Shown piece after piece: positions 8,595 through 14,438 of a stretch of 14,438 nt of DNA. The notes under the pieces are model-generated. The model saw only the letters and a program-made list of their open reading frames with translations. It had not been told where the DNA came from and searched no databases. Where the stretch lies: positions 1-14,438 of the forward strand of contig CAMZMA010000001.1 in NCBI GenBank assembly GCA_947311815.1. The letters run 5' to 3'. Positions within the stretch are counted from its first letter, which is position 1. Each line of letters begins with the position of its first letter. Both the position numbers and the translations under genes were made by a program. Source of the stretch: an uncultured Flavobacteriaceae bacterium. GTDB lineage: Bacteria > Bacteroidota > Bacteroidia > Flavobacteriales > Flavobacteriaceae.

Positions 8595-8624
8595 CAAATA
8601 TAGTAGTTTCTTTAATTATGCAAA
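8595..8624 (-). promoter_or_regulatory. Promoter of fahA
   Basis: On the - strand there is a TTTG (-33, complement of 8621-8624), an 18-base spacer, then TATATTTG (-7, complement of 8595-8602), an exact TAnnTTTG match. The -7 box ends 26 bases before the ATG at 8568. This is the best-formed promoter in the window and decides the fahA start, since the alternative ATG at 8661 lies upstream of it. Confidence 0.75.
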
Positions 8625-8634
8625 ATCTATTTAC

Positions 8635-8642
8635 TATTTTTG
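8635..8642 (+). promoter_or_regulatory. Promoter -7 box of the DUF1569-glyA unit
   Basis: TATTTTTG is an exact TAnnTTTG match ending 17 bases before the ATG at 8660. The -33 region is weak. It lies back to back with the fahA promoter: the fahA -33 element at 8621-8624 is only 10 bases away, so RNA polymerases at the two promoters would probably exclude each other. Confidence 0.6.
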
Positions 8643-8659
8643 TGACAAATTTAATAATC

Positions 8660-9112
8660 ATGGAATCAGTTTTAGACGCATCTAATTTAAAAGACTTTGT
8701 AAAACGTGCAGAAAATGTACAAGAAAAAACGCTACAAAGCTGGGGTAAAATGAATGCAGCACAAATGTTTCAGCACTTAAATAAATCGATAGCATTTCTT
8801 TTTACTGATGAAAAAGTAAAACGAATGTTTGCGGGACGCATTATTGGAAAGTTGATTCTTAAAAAAGCATTAAAAGAGGCGACTCCCATCAGTAAAAATT
8901 CGCCTACAGCACCAAGTTTTGTAGCAGATACATCTGTTGATTTTAATGCTGAAAAATCGTTATTTTTAAAGCGATTACAACAATTTTCTTCATTTACTGA
9001 AGCCGATTTTGAGGGTAAAATCCATCCGTTTTTCGGAAAAATGACAGGAAATCAATGGAATGTGCTTATTTATAAACATTTAGATCATCATTTTAAACAA
9101 TTCAATCAATAA
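8660..9112 (+). CDS. DUF1569 family protein (DinB-like fold)
   Basis: The 150-residue product resembles the DUF1569 family, four-helix proteins related to the DinB/YfiT superfamily. Recognisable parts are the N-terminal WGKMNAAQMFQHLNKS segment and the C-terminal HPFFGKMTGNQWNVLIYKHLDHHFKQF segment, which carry the histidines (His in QHL, HPFF, KHLDHH) that bind metal in this superfamily. Function is unknown; relatives include thiol-dependent S-transferases of the bacillithiol world, which is suggestive given ytxJ nearby but unproven. The start at 8660 is preferred over an in-frame ATG at 8618 because the promoter box at 8635-8642 lies between them. It is 14 bases upstream of glyA and the two are probably co-transcribed. 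Confidence 0.8.
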   Translation: MESVLDASNLKDFVKRAENVQEKTLQSWGKMNAAQMFQHLNKSIAFLFTDEKVKRMFAGRIIGKLILKKALKEATPISKNSPTAPSFVADTSVDFNAEKSLFLKRLQQFSSFTEADFEGKIHPFFGKMTGNQWNVLIYKHLDHHFKQFNQ

Positions 9113-9126
9113 AACAACAACAAACA

Positions 9127-10401
9127 ATGCAACAAGATCATCAAATATTTGATTTAATCGAAGAAGAAAAAGAAAGGCAAACCAATGGTTTAGAACTAAT
9201 TGCTTCAGAAAACTATGTAAGCGAACAAGTAATGCGTGCACAAGGTTCTGTGTTAACCAATAAATATGCCGAAGGCTATCCAAATAAAAGGTATTATGGC
9301 GGATGTGAAGTGGTTGATGTAGTAGAGCAAATTGCTATTGATAGAGCCAAAGAATTATTTGGAGCAGCATACGTAAACGTACAACCACATTCTGGTTCGC
9401 AAGCAAATACTGCTGTTTTTGCTGCGTGTTTAAATCCAGGTGATAAAATTTTAGGTTTCGATTTGTCTCACGGAGGACATTTAACTCACGGTTCTCCTGT
9501 AAATTTTTCAGGAAAATTATACAAAACCTCTTTTTACGGAGTAGAAAAAGAAACAGGTGTATTGAATTACGATAAAATTCAAGAAACCGCTACCAAAGAG
9601 CAACCAAAATTAATTATTGCTGGTGCTTCTGCGTACTCTCGTGATATCGATTTTAAGCGTTTTAGAGTGATTGCAGATAGTGTTGGTGCTATTTTAATGG
9701 CAGATATTTCACATCCTGCAGGATTAATTGCCAAAGGAATTTTGAATGATCCTTTACCACATTGTCATATTGTAACTACCACAACACACAAAACCTTACG
9801 GGGTCCAAGAGGAGGTATGATTATGATAGGAAAAGATTTTGAAAATCCGTTTGGTCAAAAATTAAAAAGTGGCAAATTAAAAATGATGTCCACATTGATT
9901 AATTCGGCAGTTTTCCCAGGAAATCAAGGAGGTCCTTTAGAACATGTTATTGCAGCAAAAGCCATTGCATTTGGAGAAGCATTAACCGATGATTTTTTAG
10001 AATATCAACTACAAATAAAAGCGAATGCCGCTGCTATGGCAAAAGCATTTGTTGCCAAAGGATACAATATTATTTCTGGCGGAACAGACAATCATATGAT
10101 GTTGATTGATTTACGAAACAAAAATATTTCGGGTAAAGATGCCGAAATCGCTTTAGGAAAAGCAGACATTACCGTCAATAAAAACATGGTGCCTTTTGAT
10201 GATAAAAGTCCGTTTGTAACTTCAGGAATTCGTGTAGGTACTGCTGCAGTTACCACACGTGGTTTGGTAGAAGAAGATATGCAAACCATTGTGAATTTTA
10301 TGGATGAAGCGATTATGAATGCAGAAAATAATGATGCTTTAGAAGAAATTGCAGAAAAAGTATATGAAATGATGCATACACGTAGGTTATTTGTGATGTA
10401 G
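9127..10401 (+). CDS. glyA: Serine hydroxymethyltransferase
   Basis: The 424-residue PLP enzyme converts serine and tetrahydrofolate to glycine and 5,10-methylenetetrahydrofolate, the main source of one-carbon units. Family signatures are complete: ELIASENY near the N-terminus, YAEGYPNKRYYGG (48-60 region), HSGSQAN, the D-x-SH(P)AGL cofactor segment (193-200), and TTTTHKTLRGPRGG with the PLP lysine at K222, then FPGNQGGPLEH. Length and ends match the bacterial family. The ATG follows the DUF1569 stop after 14 bases with no separate promoter visible, so it is likely the second gene of that unit. The hairpin at 10430-10468 ends transcription. Confidence 0.98.
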   Translation: MQQDHQIFDLIEEEKERQTNGLELIASENYVSEQVMRAQGSVLTNKYAEGYPNKRYYGGCEVVDVVEQIAIDRAKELFGAAYVNVQPHSGSQANTAVFAACLNPGDKILGFDLSHGGHLTHGSPVNFSGKLYKTSFYGVEKETGVLNYDKIQETATKEQPKLIIAGASAYSRDIDFKRFRVIADSVGAILMADISHPAGLIAKGILNDPLPHCHIVTTTTHKTLRGPRGGMIMIGKDFENPFGQKLKSGKLKMMSTLINSAVFPGNQGGPLEHVIAAKAIAFGEALTDDFLEYQLQIKANAAAMAKAFVAKGYNIISGGTDNHMMLIDLRNKNISGKDAEIALGKADITVNKNMVPFDDKSPFVTSGIRVGTAAVTTRGLVEEDMQTIVNFMDEAIMNAENNDALEEIAEKVYEMMHTRRLFVM

Positions 10402-10429
10402 TATTTATTTATCTTTTGAAAAAAACGAA

Positions 10430-10468
10430 TAAAGACCTCACAGGTTTTAAAAATTTGTGAGGTCTTTT
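10430..10468 (+). terminator. glyA terminator built from a dispersed inverted repeat
   Basis: The 16-base left arm AGACCTCACAGGTTTT (10433-10448) faces a right arm at 10450-10465 that differs from its perfect complement at two places, where CC has become TT. In the + strand RNA these become G-U pairs, so the stem stays closed; the real loop must open several inner A-U pairs. A short T-run follows (10465-10468). The left arm is identical to that of the repeat at 13482-13533. Confidence 0.8.
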
Positions 10469-10518
10469 ATATCAAAAACTTTTTATACCTTTTCAACCTC
10501 TAAAAAAAATTATCAATT

Positions 10519-11766
10519 ATGGATCCATATTTAATCGCCACCGTACTTATTATTACCGCAGGCTTCTTCGGATATATCAATGTTAGGTTTTTAAAATTAC
10601 CAAATACGATTGGTTTGATGATGATTACCATCATTTTTACCATTTTTGTACTGGTGCTAGCGTATTTTGACCCAACATTGTTGCAATTTGAAAAAGACAT
10701 CATCAATAAAATTGATTTTAGATCGGTTTTATTTGATAAAATGTTAAGCTTTTTACTCTTTGCAGGAGCGCTACACACCAATTTTGAGCAATTAAAAATT
10801 CAGCGTTGGCCAGTGCTGATGTTTTCTACAGTTGGTGTGTTAATTTCTACTTTTTTGGTAGGAGGTATTATGTATTTTATCTTGCAAATTCTTAGTTTAG
10901 AAATCGATTTTATTTATTGTTTGCTTTTCGGAGCGTTAATTTCGCCAACCGATCCGATTGCAGTTTTAGGAATTTTAAAAAAAGCAGGAGTTCCTAAAAA
11001 TTTAAAAAGTAAAATTGTTGGCGAATCTTTATTTAATGATGGAGTAGGTGTTGTGGTGTTTTTAACCATCTTTCAAATTGCTTCTTCGCAATCAGGTAAT
11101 GTTGCCGCTTTTGATGTTTTTAAACTTTTTGGTCAAGAAGTTTTAGGAGGCATTGTTTTAGGGGCGGTTTTAGGTTGGGTAACCTACCGTTTAATGAAAT
11201 CTATTGATGATTATGATATCGAAGTTATCATCACCTTAGCTACTGTAATGGGAGGAACTGTATTGGCACACCAATTTCATGTATCGGCTCCTTTAGCCAT
11301 GGTAACTGCAGGTTTAATTGTAGGAAATGACACCGTAAGAGGTTCTGCCATGTCTGAAACCACCGAACATTATGTAGATAAATTTTGGGAATTGATTGAT
11401 ATTCTTTTAAATGCGGTTTTATTTGTGTTAATAGGGATGGAAATGTTGGTTTTAGTGATAGAAGGCAAGTATTTAATTGCTGGTTTATTGGCAATTCCGA
11501 TTGTATTGTTAAGTAGGTATTTATCTTTGTTTTTTCCGATAAAACTCTTCGAGAAAAAGTTAGATTTTGTACCCAATACCAATTTAATTATGACTTGGGG
11601 CGGTTTACGTGGCGGAATTTCTATCGCCCTGGCGTTAGGATTAACCGCTGATATGCACCGAGATTTATTCTTGGTAATTACTTATGTAGTTGTAGTGTTT
11701 TCAATCATTGTACAAGGGTTGAGTGTTGGGAAATTGGTAGAAAAATTGAAGAGGAAAGAACTATAA
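10519..11766 (+). CDS. Sodium/proton antiporter, CPA1 (NhaP) type
   Basis: The 415-residue integral membrane protein has about 11-12 hydrophobic helices from residue 3 to the end and no large soluble tail. It carries the CPA1 signatures SPTDPIAV (142-149) and GESLFNDGVG (168-177), with the ion-binding Asn173-Asp174 pair typical of electroneutral NhaP/NHE exchangers, and GGLRGGISIALAL in a late helix. Role: exchange of cytosolic Na+ (or K+) for H+ across the inner membrane, for pH and salt homeostasis. The specific ion cannot be read from sequence. The gene stands alone between the glyA terminator and convergent xerD. A near match to the -7 box (TACCTTTT, 10486-10493, one mismatch) lies 25 bases upstream of the ATG, which may be its promoter. 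No clear terminator follows. Confidence 0.92.
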   Translation: MDPYLIATVLIITAGFFGYINVRFLKLPNTIGLMMITIIFTIFVLVLAYFDPTLLQFEKDIINKIDFRSVLFDKMLSFLLFAGALHTNFEQLKIQRWPVLMFSTVGVLISTFLVGGIMYFILQILSLEIDFIYCLLFGALISPTDPIAVLGILKKAGVPKNLKSKIVGESLFNDGVGVVVFLTIFQIASSQSGNVAAFDVFKLFGQEVLGGIVLGAVLGWVTYRLMKSIDDYDIEVIITLATVMGGTVLAHQFHVSAPLAMVTAGLIVGNDTVRGSAMSETTEHYVDKFWELIDILLNAVLFVLIGMEMLVLVIEGKYLIAGLLAIPIVLLSRYLSLFFPIKLFEKKLDFVPNTNLIMTWGGLRGGISIALALGLTADMHRDLFLVITYVVVVFSIIVQGLSVGKLVEKLKRKEL

Positions 11767-11841
11767 ACCTGAACTCAATCTAAGAAAATATAACACAATA
11801 ACCTCGTTATCAGAATGATTATGATTTTTAGCTTATTGTAA

Positions 11842-12744
11842 CTACATTTTTCCTCTTGGATGAAATTGTGCCACTACTTTTTGTAAGTAGCTTTTATCTA
11901 AATGCACATAAATTTCGGTTGTGGTAATGCTTTCATGCCCTAACATTTGCTGTATGGCTCTTAAATCTGCGCCACTTTCTAATAAATGAGTCGCAAAAGA
12001 ATGCCGTAATGTATGCGGACTGATTTTCTTTTTCAAATCAATTTTAATTGCCAACTCTTTTAAAATCATAAAAATCATTTGTCGGGTTAATCTTTTTCCT
12101 CTTCGGTTTAAAAATAAGGTATCTTCATCTTCTTTTTGCGGTGTAATATGACTGCGGATATCTTTTCGGTAAAAGTTAATGTATTTTTGAGTAGATGAAT
12201 GTATGGGTACAAATCTAAATTTATTACCTTTTCCTAAAACACGAATGACATCATCCTCAAAAAATAAATCAGAAATTTGTAGGTTAATCAATTCGCTTAC
12301 ACGCAAACCACAACTGTAAATAGTTTCTAAAATGGTTCGGTTTCGTTCTCCTTGAGGATGGCTTAAATCAATTGCGTTTAATAAGTTATCTATTTCTTCT
12401 CTAGCTAAAGTATCGGGTAATTTTCGTCCTATTTTTGGAGTTTCGAGTAAATCGGTTGGATTGGTTTTTCGATAATCTTCAAAAATCAGGTAATCAAAAA
12501 AATTACGCAATCCAGAAATAATGCGTGCTTGACTTCTAGGAGCAATATTTTTAGCAATCTCATATACAAATTGTTGCACAATGCTTTCATCAATAGCAAC
12601 AGGAGAGGTGTTGAGTTCTTTTTCTTCTAAATAAAGGAGTAGTTTTTGCACATCATTTGCATAACTATTTATGGTGTTTAAAGAAAGTCCACGTTCAATT
12701 TGTAAAAACAAACGATAATCTTTTAGTGCGTGTTGCCAATTCAT
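11842..12744 (-). CDS. xerD: Site-specific tyrosine recombinase XerD
   Basis: The 300-residue recombinase has the typical Xer length and layout: an N-terminal SAM-like core-binding domain (about 1-90) and a catalytic domain with all six key residues, R148 (GLRVSEL), K172 (GKGNKFR), H244 and R247 (HTLRHSFATHLL), H270 (GHESITTTEIY) and nucleophile Y279. Established: Xer recombinases resolve chromosome dimers at dif together with FtsK. Assignment to XerD rather than XerC rests on overall resemblance. The lack of phage genes, tRNA or att-like repeats argues against an integrase of a mobile element. The gene converges on the antiporter gene with 75 bases between stops and no strong terminator. A promoter box ends only 5 bases before the ATG. 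Confidence 0.93.
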   Translation of the reverse strand: MNWQHALKDYRLFLQIERGLSLNTINSYANDVQKLLLYLEEKELNTSPVAIDESIVQQFVYEIAKNIAPRSQARIISGLRNFFDYLIFEDYRKTNPTDLLETPKIGRKLPDTLAREEIDNLLNAIDLSHPQGERNRTILETIYSCGLRVSELINLQISDLFFEDDVIRVLGKGNKFRFVPIHSSTQKYINFYRKDIRSHITPQKEDEDTLFLNRRGKRLTRQMIFMILKELAIKIDLKKKISPHTLRHSFATHLLESGADLRAIQQMLGHESITTTEIYVHLDKSYLQKVVAQFHPRGKM

Positions 12745-12749
12745 AAAAT

Positions 12750-12757
12750 CAAAATTA
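12750..12757 (-). promoter_or_regulatory. Promoter -7 box of xerD, implying a leaderless or near-leaderless mRNA
   Basis: On the - strand TAATTTTG (complement of 12750-12757) is an exact TAnnTTTG match. Only five bases separate it from the ATG at 12744, so transcription would begin at or next to the start codon. No good -33 TTTG is visible, which lowers confidence. Confidence 0.45.
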
Positions 12758-12780
12758 CATAAAACTTGAGTTCGACCTAA

Positions 12781-12993
12781 GAAAAATTAGAAAAATTAAC
12801 ACAAGAGTTTACAATAGGTGCAGATGTTGGTTTTGGTTTAGCGCCAAAAGGAATTTCTAGCGGATTTTACTACAAACCCATGCTAGGATATGCGATTCAT
12901 AGAAATATTCAATTAATAACATCAATTGCGGTGGTTAATATTATTAATGGAAGTGTTTCTAAATATGGTGTCGGAATTCTTTTTTCTTTATAA
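12781..12993 (+). pseudogene. 3' relic of an outer-membrane beta-barrel-like gene
   Basis: An open frame of 70 codons runs from just after an in-frame TAA (12778-12780) to a TAA at 12991. It has no usable start codon near its beginning; the first ATG is at codon 34 (12880). The translation has alternating polar and hydrophobic strands rich in Gly and aromatics (TIGADVGFGLAP, SGFYYKPMLGYAIH, IQLITSIAVV, YGVGILFSL), as in the last strands of small outer-membrane barrels. I infer that it is the surviving C-terminal end of a lost gene; the rest is not in the window. A functional 37-residue peptide from 12880 is possible but less likely. Its last bases overlap the promoter region of aroQ. Confidence 0.6.
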
Positions 12994-12999
12994 AAACAC

Positions 13000-13007
13000 T
13001 ATTTTTG
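13000..13007 (+). promoter_or_regulatory. Promoter -7 box of aroQ, implying a leaderless mRNA
   Basis: TATTTTTG is an exact TAnnTTTG match ending four bases before the aroQ ATG at 13012, so the predicted first base of the transcript is at or beside the A of the start codon. The -33 region holds a T-rich stretch (12979-12984) but no TTTG. No other match lies closer to the gene. Confidence 0.5.
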
Positions 13008-13011
13008 TAGG

Positions 13012-13425
13012 ATGAAATTACTCATTTTAAACGGACCTAACTTAAATTTATTAGGAAAAAGAGAACCAGAAATTTATGGTTCGTTAACTTTTGATGATGA
13101 ATTTAAACGCTTACAACAAAAATACAGCAATGTAACATTGGCATATTTTCAATCGAATATTGAAGGAGAAATTATTGATAAATTGCACGAAGTTGGTTTT
13201 TCTTACGACGGTATTATTTTAAATGCTGCCGCTTACACACATACATCGGTAGGTATTGCAGATGCTATAAAAGGCATAAAAACACCTGTTGTTGAAGTAC
13301 ATATTTCTAACGTGTATGCTAGAGAAGAGTTTAGGCATCAAAGTTTTATTGCGCCAAATGCAAAAGGAATTATTACTGGTTTTGGCTTGCTAAGTTATGA
13401 ATTGGCAATTTTGTCTTTTTTGTAA
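13012..13425 (+). CDS. aroQ: Type II 3-dehydroquinate dehydratase
   Basis: The 137-residue enzyme catalyses the third step of the shikimate pathway, 3-dehydroquinate to 3-dehydroshikimate. It shows all type II motifs: NGPNLNLLGKREPEIYG with catalytic Tyr22 in the flexible lid, FQSNIEGEIID, GIILNAAAYTHTS with N71 and H77, and VEVHISN with catalytic H97 and following Arg residues. Length matches the family (about 140-150), and the protein forms dodecamers in known cases. The ATG at 13012 is fixed because the NGPNLNLLG motif starts at residue 7. It is divergent from xerD with the gene relic between them, and is followed by an inverted repeat that may act as terminator. No other aro gene is in the window. 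Confidence 0.97.
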   Translation: MKLLILNGPNLNLLGKREPEIYGSLTFDDEFKRLQQKYSNVTLAYFQSNIEGEIIDKLHEVGFSYDGIILNAAAYTHTSVGIADAIKGIKTPVVEVHISNVYAREEFRHQSFIAPNAKGIITGFGLLSYELAILSFL

Positions 13426-13481
13426 AAATTACTTTAGTACATGACAAAAATTAACAATCATTTAAAATTTCTTAATTTTAG

Positions 13482-13533
13482 AGACCTCACAGGTTTTTCC
13501 TCCTTCGGCAGATAAATAAAACCTGTGAGGTCT
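13482..13533. repeat. Dispersed inverted repeat / probable bidirectional terminator
   Basis: Perfect 16-base arms, AGACCTCACAGGTTTT (13482-13497) and its exact complement (13518-13533), enclose a 20-base spacer. It lies 56 bases after the aroQ stop and 20 bases before the end of the convergent GNAT gene, so it can separate the two transcripts, although no long T-run follows on either strand. The left arm is identical to that of the glyA terminator at 10433-10448, so these are two members of one repeat family. Confidence 0.85.
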
Positions 13534-13553
13534 GAATACTGAGGTTTTGATTT

Positions 13554-14012
13554 TTACAAATCTAACTCCATTTTAATATCTGCTCTGTTATAAATGACGT
13601 TTTTTTCTAAATCGACTTCTTTAAATCCGTATTTGTAATACAAATGAAGTGCTGGTTTTAATTTTCTACTTGAGTATAACATAATTTTTTTCCAACCTTT
13701 GTTTTTAGAAAATTCGATACAATGTTGTAATAATTGTTGTCCTATTTTTAATCCTTGAAACTCAGCAGAAACACCCATTTTACTCAATTCGAATCCGTTT
13801 TTTTGGTTGATGAGCGCATAGGTACCAACAATTTTATCATTTAATTTAGCAAAGAAAATAAAACCACCATTATCTATAATAGTTGACTGCGGATTTTGTA
13901 ATACCTTTTTATCATAATCTTCAACGTAAAAGTATTTTTCTAACCAATCTATATTTAGTTGATAAAAAATTGTAGCGTATTGTGCTTCAAAAGGGATAAT
14001 TTGTATTGACAT
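13554..14012 (-). CDS. GNAT family N-acetyltransferase
   Basis: The 152-residue product has the GNAT fold: strand pattern GGFIFFAKLNDKIVGTYALI (about 49-68), a beta-bulge strand FELSKMGVS (74-82), then the acetyl-CoA pyrophosphate loop QGLKIG (Q86-G91) of motif A and the helix QQLLQHCIEFSKNKG. The C-terminal ALHLYYKYGFKEV (motif B) is typical. The family moves an acetyl group from acetyl-CoA to an amine; the substrate cannot be told from sequence. The N-terminal segment FYQLNIDWLEKYFYVEDYD resembles a subgroup common in Bacteroidota. The gene stands alone, convergent with aroQ. Its upstream region (14013-14050) is very AT-rich with no exact promoter box. Confidence 0.9.
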   Translation of the reverse strand: MSIQIIPFEAQYATIFYQLNIDWLEKYFYVEDYDKKVLQNPQSTIIDNGGFIFFAKLNDKIVGTYALINQKNGFELSKMGVSAEFQGLKIGQQLLQHCIEFSKNKGWKKIMLYSSRKLKPALHLYYKYGFKEVDLEKNVIYNRADIKMELDL

Positions 14013-14124
14013 AGTTGTATGTTAAAATAATAAACGATTTTTTTTAATTAATGATAAAGTTACCGTTATTACGGATGCAGTGACGAAATCTTTATATTGT
14101 AAAAATGATTTAGTTCGTCGTTCA

Positions 14125-14251
14125 TTTCGTTTCGACTCGTTTCGGTTCGTTTCGACTACGCTCAACGACCTACGTTAACGACCTATGTTAAATGAACACT
14201 TGAAAAGATATACTTTTTTGTCATTGCGATGAGGAACGAAGAAGCAATCTC
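14125..14251. repeat. Composite dispersed repeat, copy 1
   Basis: The unit has three parts: a TTTCG-rich tract (14125-14156, repeated TTTCG/GACTCG pieces), the motif CGCTCAACGACCTA (14159-14172), and after a less conserved stretch, TACTTTTTTGTCATTGCGA (14211-14229) running to GAAGCAATCTC (14241-14251). The last part has the ends ATTGC and GCAAT as an inverted pair, so it can form a small hairpin. Sequences of the form TCATTGCGA-n-ACGAAG-n-AAGCAATCTC are widely scattered noncoding repeats in Bacteroidota and other phyla. No reading frame or RNA gene is visible here. Confidence 0.8.
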
Positions 14252-14305
14252 ACAATTTCTAATTAACAGATTATCTTGTTTACCGACAAGCAGGTTTGTT
14301 CTTTA

Positions 14306-14438
14306 TTTCGTTTCGTTTCGACTCGTTTCGACTTCGCTCAACGACCTATACTTAACTACCATCGTTTAATGACCTATATTTAATGGATACAAGGAATAAT
14401 CTACTTTTTTGTCATTGCGAACGAAGTGAAGCAATCTC
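14306..14438. repeat. Composite dispersed repeat, copy 2 (reaches the window edge)
   Basis: The same order of parts as copy 1 recurs about 181-187 bases further on: a TTTCG tract (14306-14330), CGCTCAACGACCTA (14335-14348), then TACTTTTTTGTCATTGCGA (14402-14420) to GAAGCAATCTC (14428-14438). The last part differs by small indels (copy 1 has an extra TGAGG-like piece, copy 2 an extra TG before AAGC), and the middle section has diverged. The 54 bases between copies contain a short CTTGT/ACAAG hairpin and nothing else I recognise. More copies may follow beyond the window. Confidence 0.8.

Noticed and set aside
8618..8659. Upstream ATG for the DUF1569 gene at 8618
   Set aside because: The promoter box at 8635-8642 lies inside this extension, and the protein from 8660 has the usual family start.
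8569..8661. N-terminal extension of fahA to an ATG at 8661 (456 residues)
   Set aside because: It spans the fahA promoter at 8595-8624, and the extra residues do not resemble the family, whose members begin near MKITANN.
11798..11810. Small hairpin ATAAC-CTC-GTTAT as terminator of the antiporter gene
   Set aside because: The stem is only five base pairs and no T-run follows directly.
11842..12744. Integrase of a mobile element
   Set aside because: Length, motifs and neighbourhood fit a housekeeping XerD; there is no tRNA target, phage gene or convincing direct repeat pair of att type.
14125..14438. CRISPR array
   Set aside because: Only two irregular units with diverged repeats, no constant spacer length and no cas genes; it matches dispersed noncoding repeats.

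Overview
The window reads as ordinary chromosome of a low-GC member of the Bacteroidota, most likely family Flavobacteriaceae. The support is a type IX secretion (T9SS) C-terminal sorting domain, AT-rich codon use, near absence of Shine-Dalgarno sequences, several exact matches to the Bacteroidota promoter box TAnnTTTG just upstream of starts, bacillithiol-related ytxJ, and hairpin repeats of a kind common in flavobacterial genomes. The genus cannot be fixed from this sequence.

Layout. Positions 1-2185 hold two cell-surface genes on the + strand: the 3' part of a large repeat-containing T9SS cargo protein with a PKD domain, and a FISUMP-domain lipoprotein. Next comes clpB on the - strand (2424-5009), divergent from ytxJ (5228-5614) and a TTG-initiated superfamily 2 helicase (5675-7216). 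fahA (fumarylacetoacetase, - strand, 7291-8568) is divergent from a DUF1569 gene plus glyA (8660-10401), and the two promoters sit side by side in 8595-8642. A CPA1-type sodium/proton antiporter (10519-11766) converges on xerD (- strand, 11842-12744). Between xerD and aroQ (13012-13425) lies the 3' relic of an apparent beta-barrel protein gene. A GNAT acetyltransferase (- strand, 13554-14012) is the last gene. The final 426 bases carry no gene but hold two copies of a composite dispersed repeat, the second running off the window.

How the genes work together. They are mostly independent housekeeping functions: protein disaggregation (ClpB), thiol redox (YtxJ), last step of tyrosine breakdown (FahA), one-carbon metabolism (GlyA), pH and sodium homeostasis (antiporter), chromosome dimer resolution (XerD) and the shikimate pathway (AroQ). 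Only DUF1569-glyA looks like an operon. Transcription units are separated by clear hairpin terminators at 2372-2404, 7230-7265, 10430-10468 and probably 13482-13533.

I found no defence island, CRISPR array, prophage, insertion sequence or convincing new multi-gene system. The observations most worth a second look are small in scale: a repeat family that appears to have been recruited as a terminator, two probable leaderless transcripts (aroQ, xerD), the gene relic between xerD and aroQ, silent-only divergence between tandem repeats in the surface protein, and a sharp composition change inside the FISUMP gene.
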